The notes beneath the pieces were generated by a model. It saw only the letters and a list, made by a program, of their open reading frames with translations, was not told the DNA's origin and made no database searches. Positions 47,829 to 54,269 of a stretch of DNA of 54,269 nt are shown piece by piece (position 1 is the stretch's first letter; every line of letters begins with the position of its first letter). Origin of the DNA: an uncultured Verrucomicrobiales bacterium. Lineage in GTDB: Bacteria > Verrucomicrobiota > Verrucomicrobiia > Verrucomicrobiales > DEV007. The DNA lies in NCBI GenBank assembly GCA_937891465.1, contig CALAHF010000041.1, forward strand, positions 1-54,269, read 5' to 3'. A program made the position numbers and the translations under genes.

Positions 47829-48373
47829 AAGCGCAATCCCCCGGTGCTGTTGATCGTATCGCCGCGAATGAAGCGGAAATTGCGGAACTACGTGAAAACA
47901 TGAACCGTCTGAAGACAGAGGTTAGACGCAAACACCATCAGCGAAATGAACTGCGTCGCGAATTGCGTGAGGTGCAAAAAGCTGAAAAAGAAGGCGAGCA
48001 CGAAGAGGTAATGAAACAACGGGATCACGAAGCCGCCGAGAAAGCCCTGTTGGAACCTGAATTCGAGGAAGGAGAAGCAACTGCGAGAGGGTATCTTGCC
48101 CCGAGAATCCCTGTTTTCCCGCTTAATTTTCTGGATAAGGCCGATTCGTTTCCCAATCATGTGATCCCGGCTGCGCTGAATCTGGTGGGACGGCTTGCTT
48201 CAGGAGATGCAGCTGCTTTCTCTGGGGTGCGAATGCTCAAGGCGACAGATGGACTTTTGAGAGTGCGGTTTTCCGGTTGTTTTCGGCTCATCTTCCGAGT
48301 CAATGATCATGAAATCGAAGTAGTCGATGTGATCGATCGAAAAGACCTGAACCGCTGGTTGCTGAGGCGTTGA
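47825..48373 (+). CDS. Coiled-coil protein with C-terminal RelE/ParE-type domain
   Basis: A frame open from 47588 becomes convincingly coding only from about 47825, where TTG overlaps the SEC-C stop (TTGA), giving 182 residues. Residues about 12-75 are a charged coiled coil (EAEIAELRENMNRLKTEVRR), and 100-182 match the RelE/ParE toxin fold: FLDKADSFP, AALNLVGRLASGDAAAF, RMLKATDGLLRVRFSG, RLIFRVNDHEIEVVDVIDRKDL. RelE-type proteins cleave mRNA at the ribosome and ParE-type proteins act on gyrase; which applies here is unknown, and no antitoxin is recognisable nearby. The start is uncertain: it may instead be fused to the SEC-C protein by another frameshift near 47810. Confidence 0.6.
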   Translation: MKAQSPGAVDRIAANEAEIAELRENMNRLKTEVRRKHHQRNELRRELREVQKAEKEGEHEEVMKQRDHEAAEKALLEPEFEEGEATARGYLAPRIPVFPLNFLDKADSFPNHVIPAALNLVGRLASGDAAAFSGVRMLKATDGLLRVRFSGCFRLIFRVNDHEIEVVDVIDRKDLNRWLLRR

Positions 48374-48396
48374 TTGTTGGTGCCGCTAGCCTCGCA

Positions 48397-48439
48397 CGAA
48401 GCAACCCTATCTCTTAACTGAACAAATAGGGTTGGTTTG
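48397..48439 (-). repeat. 43-bp dispersed hairpin repeat, copy R8 (arm variant)
   Basis: Arms AACCCTAT and ATAGGGTT carry the opposite-strand version of the usual AGGGT/ACCCT pair but still pair, so the stem is preserved while the sequence is inverted. Lies 24 nt after the RelE-type gene and 10 nt before the convergent PSD1 stop. Confidence 0.78.
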
Positions 48440-48448
48440 TGAAACGGA

Positions 48449-51277
48449 TCAATCCACATAAATAAACCCAGCCGAATTCAGGATCGCATGGCAAAATGTT
48501 TCCAATGCTCCATCCGGTGATTCCTTCTCCAATAGCGTCAGCGTTTCCACGCCCAAATTGAGTTCCGTTTCGCCGGGCAATCGGCTCAACGCAATCTTAT
48601 ACACGCTCTCCACATTTTTTTGGACATCATCGGGAGTTTCATCCGCTACTCGCTCAGCCATCGCTTTCGCAAGTTCACGGACGCGGTTGTTGTTCATCAT
48701 CATTAGACTCTGAGGCGATACCGTCGAAGTGCTTCGCGAAACGCAATTGGGGGCCATCTCCGGGTAGTCAAAAGTCGCCATCATCGATGGGATCTCGGTT
48801 CGCCGATATTGGATATACACGCTGCGCCTCAAGCCACCGCTATCTGTTGGTCTGGCATTAACGAAGCCCTCTCGATTGACTGTCACGCCGTCGGGCATGC
48901 CACCGGGAGTCGGATCGAGTTTGCCTGATATGAACAGTAACGAGTCGCGCAATGCCTCCGCATCCATCCGTCGAAGTGACATGCGGGAGAGCAATCGGTT
49001 CTGTGAATCGCGCTCCAATCGTTCGTCCGTGACCTTGCTTGATTGCTTCCAGGTCTGCGAATTCAGGATCAGCCGGTGCATTTCCTTGACGCTCCAGCCG
49101 CGTTCCATGAACTCAATTGCAAGCCAGTCGAGCAGCTCAGGATGACTGGGGCGCTCGCCTTGCAGTCCGAAGTTTTCGAGCGTTTTTACAAGCCCTGATC
49201 CGAAATGATGATGCCAGATTCGGTTCACCATCACCCGGGAAGTGAGGGGATGATCGCGCTGCGTCAGCCATTTTGCGAAAGCAAGGCGACGGCCGGATTT
49301 TTGGGTTCCGTCAGGAAAAGGTGGGGTAATTTCAAGAGGCGTTTGTCCATCGGTTAGGGCGGACGGCACACCAGGGCCCACGACTCGGCCGGGGCTGAGA
49401 TATTCGCCGCGTCGATAGATGTAGGTCGGCGACGGATCGGCCCGATCAAACAGCGCCCGGATCGTCAGGGGTGATTCCATGCTGCGCCTCGTCTTGTAAA
49501 TCTCTTCATCAAGTTCATCGACGACCGCCTTCGCTTTCTGAACCGATTCCGGCTGCTCATGATTAGGGACGACCATTGCGGTCTGCAATTTCTCGACCAG
49601 CAGACGTTGCGGCAGACTTCGCAGATTGTCCGCCCGCTTCAGAGCCACGAAAGTCGCTTCCCGGTCAGCTTCAGGTTGATCAGGAAAGTGCGCTTTCAAC
49701 ATTTCACGCTGCCATTGCACGATCTTCTTGCGCTTCAATGCTTCCTGATCCTTCACCTTCGATTCGAGAGGCGGATTGATTTTTTTCACCCGCATGCCGT
49801 GCTCCGGCGTCGCCGTGTTCAGCTTTCGATTCTTAAAAGTCAGCCAGTCATGCTCGTCGAGCGCTCCCTGAAAAATCGCCTTCAGCCGGTAGTAATCGCG
49901 CTGGGGAATCGGATCGTATTTGTGGGTGTGACAGCGCACGCATTCCATGGTCAGGCCCATCACGCCGGAGCCGAGCACACTGATCGCATCGCTGATCACT
50001 CCGATCCGGTTCTCGACATAATTCATCGTTCGCGATCCTGTTTCATCAATTCCCATTCGTAGAAAACCCGTTGCGATCAGGTTCTCCACCATCTTCTCCG
50101 TGATTGGATCGGCGTTTCCGGAGTCCAGCAATTCATCACCTGCGATCTGTTCAGTCAAAAACGCATCGTAGGGTTTGTCGTCGTTGAAAGCGTTGATGAC
50201 ATAGTCCCGATACTTCCAGGCAACTTCACGCAGAGGGTCCGAGGACAGGCCACCTTCGGAATCCGCGTAGCCTGCCACATCGAGCCAGTATCGTCCCCAT
50301 CTCTCTCCGTAGTGAGGCGACTCAAGCAACTCATCGACCATTTTCGCAAACCAGTCAGCGCCGGAATTTTCACGCCATTTCTTCCAATCGCCAACTGAAG
50401 GCGGCATCCCGATTAAGTCCAAATAGGCACGCCGAATTAACACATCCCGCTCTGCCTCGGGCGAAAAATCGAGCGACACTTCATTCAGCTTTCGCTTGAT
50501 GAAAAAGTCGATCGAATCTCCCTTCGCCGGTCGTTTCGGCGGCTGAAAACTCCAGTGCTTGCGGTCATCATCCGAAACCAATGGGTCCGGCTTTGTCGTC
50601 GCCACATCTGGTTCCACCTCGCCGATCGGGGCGCCTTCCGTGATCCAGTCCCGCAGTTTCTTCAGTTCCGCTTTTCCCGGACGCTTCACAAAGTCCGATA
50701 GCAATCGAGCCTTCGGCGGGCACGCTTCGCTTTCGATTCGCTGAATCATCCGGCTCGCATCAGGACTTCCGGATACAAACGCCGGTCCTGACTTTCCACC
50801 GGTCTTCATTGCCGTGACCGTTCGCAAATCCAGCCCGCCTTCCTGCTTCTGGCGGCCGTGACACGCAGAACATCTCAGCAAAGTGATCGGCAACACATCG
50901 TGCTGATTCATCTTGGCCTTTGCCACTTTCGGCGGATTCAAAAACGTCGCGCCCCCGGCGATCCATTTGCGAATGCTCTCCACGTCCTTATGGGAAAGCT
51001 TGTCGCCTTTCTTCGGCATCTCGCCTTTGTGAACCAGTTCGTAGAGGTGACTCTTTTCGGGATCACCCGCTTCAAAAACTGGTCCCGATTCCCCTCCTTT
51101 GACAATGCCTTCTAACGTCGTCAAATTCAGCTCGCCCTTCATCTTCTCGGCGCTGTGACATTCAGCACAGTGGGCTTTCAAAATGGGAGCGACCGTGGTC
51201 TCAAACATCACAGGCGATTCCCCGCGCCCGATGAACGGGGCGAATACAAGGAGCAAGACAGTGAGAGAACGCCGCAT
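48449..51277 (-). CDS. PSD1 protein with two haem motifs, DUF1549 and DUF1553
   Basis: The frame starts at 51301 but ATG 51277 begins a signal peptide (MRRSLTVLLLVFAPFIG), giving 942 residues. Two cytochrome c-type motifs are present: CAECH (Cys37, Cys40, His41) and CSACH (Cys136, Cys139, His140), each in a small planctomycete cytochrome-like domain. DUF1549 follows at about 255-470 (ESPHYGERWGRYWLDVAGYADSEGG, CVRCHTHKYDP) and DUF1553 at about 640-910 (SRVMVNRIWHHHFGSGLV, LLSRMSLRRMDAEALRDS). It is the second PSD1 protein of the window and differs from the first by the extra haem domain and the lack of a jelly-roll insert. Periplasmic; function unknown. Confidence 0.92.
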   Translation of the reverse strand: MRRSLTVLLLVFAPFIGRGESPVMFETTVAPILKAHCAECHSAEKMKGELNLTTLEGIVKGGESGPVFEAGDPEKSHLYELVHKGEMPKKGDKLSHKDVESIRKWIAGGATFLNPPKVAKAKMNQHDVLPITLLRCSACHGRQKQEGGLDLRTVTAMKTGGKSGPAFVSGSPDASRMIQRIESEACPPKARLLSDFVKRPGKAELKKLRDWITEGAPIGEVEPDVATTKPDPLVSDDDRKHWSFQPPKRPAKGDSIDFFIKRKLNEVSLDFSPEAERDVLIRRAYLDLIGMPPSVGDWKKWRENSGADWFAKMVDELLESPHYGERWGRYWLDVAGYADSEGGLSSDPLREVAWKYRDYVINAFNDDKPYDAFLTEQIAGDELLDSGNADPITEKMVENLIATGFLRMGIDETGSRTMNYVENRIGVISDAISVLGSGVMGLTMECVRCHTHKYDPIPQRDYYRLKAIFQGALDEHDWLTFKNRKLNTATPEHGMRVKKINPPLESKVKDQEALKRKKIVQWQREMLKAHFPDQPEADREATFVALKRADNLRSLPQRLLVEKLQTAMVVPNHEQPESVQKAKAVVDELDEEIYKTRRSMESPLTIRALFDRADPSPTYIYRRGEYLSPGRVVGPGVPSALTDGQTPLEITPPFPDGTQKSGRRLAFAKWLTQRDHPLTSRVMVNRIWHHHFGSGLVKTLENFGLQGERPSHPELLDWLAIEFMERGWSVKEMHRLILNSQTWKQSSKVTDERLERDSQNRLLSRMSLRRMDAEALRDSLLFISGKLDPTPGGMPDGVTVNREGFVNARPTDSGGLRRSVYIQYRRTEIPSMMATFDYPEMAPNCVSRSTSTVSPQSLMMMNNNRVRELAKAMAERVADETPDDVQKNVESVYKIALSRLPGETELNLGVETLTLLEKESPDGALETFCHAILNSAGFIYVD

Positions 51278-51379
51278 TCGATTTGAGATTCCCGTAACCA
51301 TAGCCGGAAACCCGTCTTTCTGCCGAGTCTGGACATGGCGCAGTTGCGGTCAGGCGATCTCCCCAGCGGTATGGAAAAA

Positions 51380-51422
51380 CGAAGTAACCCTGTTGATTCA
51401 TCGAACCAACAGGGTTGCTTCG
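51380..51422 (-). repeat. 43-bp dispersed hairpin repeat, copy R9 (arm variant)
   Basis: The longest stem: CGAAGTAACCCTGTTG pairs with CAACAGGGTTGCTTCG over 16 positions with one T-G wobble. Like R8 it uses the switched arm sequence. Located between the PSD1 start (103 nt) and the decayed DUF1593 gene (63 nt). Confidence 0.92.
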
Positions 51423-51484
51423 TAAAAAATGCCGGTAACAACAAATGCCTCGGCGTGCAGTTGGTTGAGTGCCGGAAATCACGC

Positions 51485-52650
51485 TCACTTGCTAACAAAT
51501 TCAAGCACTACACGCTGATAGCGTGTCAGCGGTGGCGAACCGTCGTCAGTTACTTCGCAAATGAAACGGAACGTGTCACCATTCTGAGCGCCCTCGGGAT
51601 TGGCAACCGTTGCTTCGCCTCCGTCACCATTCTTCAGATCTACCTGCTTTCGAAAACTGCCCGCCTCGGTGTATTGCCACCATTTGAATGTGAGAGCATC
51701 GCCGTCCGAGTCAGTCGAGTTTGCGGCACTGAGTTTCACCGTCCCAGGCTCAGTCACTTTCAAATCAGCGGCGTGTTCCAGCAGCACTTTCGGAGGATGA
51801 TTGGCTCGTTTCACGTTCTTGACGCACCAGTCTGCCCGGGCGGCCCAATCGTTCTGAAATGCGGGGGCCCACCGAAGGACTGTTCGGGTCATGCTGTCTT
51901 CATCCGGTGTTGATCGCCATTGGTTGCGCACCCATGTGAACCGTCCGCCCCAGCCGCCATAACCGGGGTTTTCAAGATTCCGCAAACCGACATTGATCAA
52001 ATGAAGAAATGCCACTGAATCACCTTCGGAACGAAAACTGCCATCCTTACTAACTTCATAGTCGGCACACAACGAACCGTGACTTCTAAGAATGTTTTTC
52101 CGAAGCCAGTCCTTATTGAAATAACGTTGCTCTCCCAGTGTCATGATTTTTTTTCCAGCGATACGCAATTCCTCCGTAAGCCCCGCTGCTTCGAATGACG
52201 AAAATTCCCGGCCATTTTTTCAGAATGTAGTCCTCAGGCGTTGAATCCTGACTGGCGAACAAGAACAGCCGAGCCCTGCGGGTCAACTCCTCCATGTGCT
52301 GCGGATGCCTTTCTTCGATGGTCTTAAGCGCTCGGGCAATGATATTCGCTCCACCCCATGCCTGAAGCCAGACGGGCGACGATTCCGCCCCCAGCAGGAC
52401 TTTCGCAATGTGATCTGATCCCGGCGTTGGGCTAGCCATATCGCCCTTGTAGGCAATGTTGCCGGCGAAGACCTGTCGTCTCAAATGGTCCGGCGATGGA
52501 TAGTCGGGATCATGTTTCGCGAGGTTTGGATAAACTTTAGCGCAATCTGCGAGTTGCTCATCCAGCCATGTCATGTTCTGCCAATCCTTTTCTGGATGGT
52601 TTTTGTCTCCCTGCCAGAGCTGTGAAGGCGAGCATGCTGAACATTTTCAT
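51485..52650 (-). pseudogene. DUF1593-type nucleoside-hydrolase-like gene with deletion and A8 frameshift
   Basis: Two frames join into one protein. ATG 52650 gives a signal peptide (MKMFSMLAFTALAG). A shifted frame continues with NHPEKDWQNMTWLDEQL, KVYPNLAKHDPDYPS and GSDHIAKVLLGAESSP to FVIRSSGAYGGIAYRWKK. At an A8 run (T8 at 52147-52154 on the plus strand) the frame shifts; with seven A bases it would read WKKIMTLGEQRYFNKDWL and continue to a C-terminal beta domain ending VVLEFVSK (CWQY-type TFKWWQYTEAG). The N-terminal catalytic region with the Asp cluster that follows the signal peptide in this family is absent, so there is a deletion as well. Probably a non-functional secreted glycan or nucleoside hydrolase. 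Confidence 0.75.
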
Positions 52651-52982
52651 AAGTTGTTTCGGTTGATGCGACGATCAGATAGGAGAAACGGACGACGATC
52701 TCAAATCTGAACTCTGTAGAGCAATTTCCAATTAATAAATCAGCCAAATCAGAAGGGTGTGCTTTCGCCGCTGCAGGAACCCTGATTTTGATTGAGGAGC
52801 TCTATTGCAGTTCGGTCAGTCTCCAGTTCCCAAAGAAATACAAAAATCGCGGCGTCAGATTTGATCGGGAGGCAGCTCGGATCAGGTCGATTGAAAAAAC
52901 AAATTACTATCAGTTGGGCTGGCATGATTAAATAGAGTGGCCTAGAATTTAGGTGAGAGTTCAGACGGCCTGTCGCCTTTCT
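52651..52982. other. Gap with possible remnant coding sequence
   Basis: About 330 bp. A plus-strand frame at about 52745-52931 reads like protein (LILIEELYCSSVSLQFPKK, GVRFDREAARIRSIEKTN) but has no start codon and no family I recognise. It may be a gene remnant. A sequence similar to half of the 744-761 palindrome (CAATTTCCAATTAAT) lies near 52725-52739. Confidence 0.35.
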
Positions 52983-54269
52983 ATGCCTCCTGTCATCATG
53001 AGACTGCGTACCCTGGTTCGGATCGATAAAAGCGCACGGCGGCTGGCCTAGATCATTGGGATTCTTGCCAAATACGGACTCGCGGATTGGCTGTCTGGGG
53101 TAGATTACGAGTGGCTTCGGGGGTTGCTGAAAAGCACCGAAGGCAAGATCATCCCCGATCTCACGACAGCTGAACGGATTCGGCATGCCCTGACTGATCC
53201 GGGACCGACGCTTTATAAAAGCGGGACAGATTCTCAGTACCCGTCCGGACTTGGTTGGGAGTGACCTGACTGCGGAGCTTTCGAAACTCCAAAGTCAGGC
53301 AAAGGCGGGTCCCTGGGAGTATGTCTCTGTCGTGGTGGAAAAAGGGTTGGGATGTCCGATCGAAGATGCCTTTCAGGAATTCAGCCATGAGCCGATCGCG
53401 TCGGCTTCCATCGGGCAGGTCCACAAGGCCGTTCTACCGAGTGGCAAACACGTGGTTGTAAAAGTGATGCATGAGGGGATTGAAGACTCCGTTCAGCGGG
53501 ACCTCGATCTTCTGCTCGGTCTGGCTGAGTTAGCGGAGAAGCACGCTACTCAATTACGACGCTATCAGCCGCTTGCCACGGCGCGTTATTTTGAGCGAAC
53601 GCTGCTCCGGGAACTGGATTTTTCCTATGAACGCCGTCACTTTGAACGGTTTGCGGAAAATTTCCGAGATGATGAAACCGTCCACTTTCCCTCGGTTTAT
53701 CCGGAGCTTAGTTCTGAGCAGGTATTGACGATGGAACATCTCGACGTGATTCCAGTCACGGATCATGAGGCGCTTAAAGCATCCGGTGCCGACCTGAATG
53801 AATTCGCCCGAAGGGGAGGGGATCTCTATCTGGAGATGATCTTTGGTCACGGTTTCTACCACGCCGACCCGCATCCAGGAAACCTGTTTCGAATGCCTCA
53901 TGATGTCGTCGGAGTGATCGCCTGCGGAATGGTTGGGCACATCGATGAAGGTTTGCGCGAAGAGATCGAAGACATGCTTCTCGCCGCAGTCAGCTCCGAC
54001 GCGGAGGGTCTCTGCGATGCAATCGTGCGGGTAGGTCAGGTGCCTCCGGAGCTGGATGAAGACGAATTGCGTTCCGAGGTGGGTGAGTTCCTTTCTGACT
54101 ACGTGGGGCGGTCGGTGGCCGATTTTGATGTGGGTGGCGCTCTGCAGCGTCCCTTTGATCTGGTGCGCGATTTTCACATCATCCTTCCGCAGAGCTTTGG
54201 CATGCTGGTCAAGACCCTGGTTGTTTTGGAGGGGACGTCCCGCCAGTTATCTCCGGATTTCAGTCTCGC
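52983..54269 (+). pseudogene. UbiB/ABC1-family atypical kinase, decayed and cut by window edge
   Basis: From ATG 52983 (or 52998) the frame reads LRTLVRIDKSARRLA, hits TAG at 53049, then continues IIGILAKYGLADWL, ..TAERIRHALTDPGPTLYKSG. An extra A at 53226 shifts it to QILSTRPDLVGSDLTAELSKLQ and on through ASIGQVHKAVLPSGKHVVVKVM, LLRELDFSYERRHFERF and FYHADPHPGNLF, the UbiB landmarks, open to the window end. The KxGQ motif is eroded (YKSG in place of IKLG), and the metal-binding Asp of the DFG-like motif is Ala (VIACGMVG instead of IDFGMVG). UbiB proteins support ubiquinone or other isoprenoid lipid biology at the membrane. Stop, frameshift and lost ligand together suggest a dead gene. The family length (about 550) implies the C-terminus lies outside the window. 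Confidence 0.8.

Noticed and set aside
4299-51422. Interpreting the 43-bp repeats as a CRISPR array
   Set aside because: Copies are kilobases apart with genes between them, no regular spacers and no cas genes.
53554-54177. 207-codon minus-strand frame near the window end
   Set aside because: Antisense to UbiB landmarks (DFSYERR, HADPHPGN), which are far more convincing.

Overview
The window reads as chromosome from a member of the Planctomycetota-Verrucomicrobiota-Chlamydiota (PVC) group. It carries two PSD1 (DUF1549/DUF1553) cytochrome proteins and two Tat-exported DUF1501 proteins, a sulfatase, PQQ-type propellers with EF-hands, Asp-box propellers, secreted esterases and Amidohydro_2 proteins. 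A Verrucomicrobiota or Planctomycetota host is my inference from gene content; there is no rRNA gene to settle it. Most start codons have no clear Shine-Dalgarno sequence. I found no tRNA, rRNA, CRISPR array, transposase or phage gene.

Layout. 0-5 kb: a decayed secreted protein, a sulfatase, a secreted two-part alpha/beta hydrolase and the tail of a quinoprotein-like propeller. 5.6-12.4 kb: a DUF1501/PSD1 pair split by two plus-strand genes, a secreted triple-RidA protein and a twice-frameshifted DUF2238 membrane protein. 12.5-20.1 kb: an SGNH hydrolase and glutamate synthase gltB-gltD. 20.6-24.1 kb: a tight operon of a UxuA-type dehydratase, an enolase-superfamily dehydratase and an MFS carrier, fitting hexuronate or sugar-acid catabolism. 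24.1-27.6 kb: an esterase fused to an Asp-box propeller, and a second secreted propeller. 27.7-29.7 kb: a secreted peptidase/esterase gene with three in-frame stops and a frameshift. 29.7-34.5 kb: an operon of SDR, CoA-transferase, thiolase and MHS carrier, fitting uptake and cleavage of a short 3-hydroxy or 3-keto acid. 34.7-46.7 kb: aldo/keto reductase, PQQ/EF-hand protein, a glycosidase-like secreted protein, a double GNAT, an enolase-superfamily protein, and a minus-strand run of DapA-like aldolase, epimerase, two unusual amidohydrolases and DUF1501. 46.9-48.4 kb: a SEC-C zinc-motif gene broken in a G7 run, then a coiled-coil protein ending in a RelE/ParE-type domain. 48.4-51.3 kb: a di-heme PSD1 protein. 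51.5-54.3 kb: decayed DUF1593 and UbiB-family genes.

The most striking non-coding feature is a dispersed element of exactly 43 bp, with nine full copies and one half copy. It starts with CGA, ends with CG and folds into a long stem enclosing a small inner hairpin. Some copies carry opposite-strand arm sequences that still pair (compensatory change). Copies provide stop codons for neighbouring genes, lie 6-9 nt upstream of three start codons, and often adjoin broken genes. I found no gene in the window that would move or process it.

A second theme is gene decay. About eight loci carry frameshifts, premature stops or deletions beside perfectly intact large genes. Several frameshifts fall in homopolymers (A8, G7), so sequencing error must be excluded before biological conclusions are drawn.
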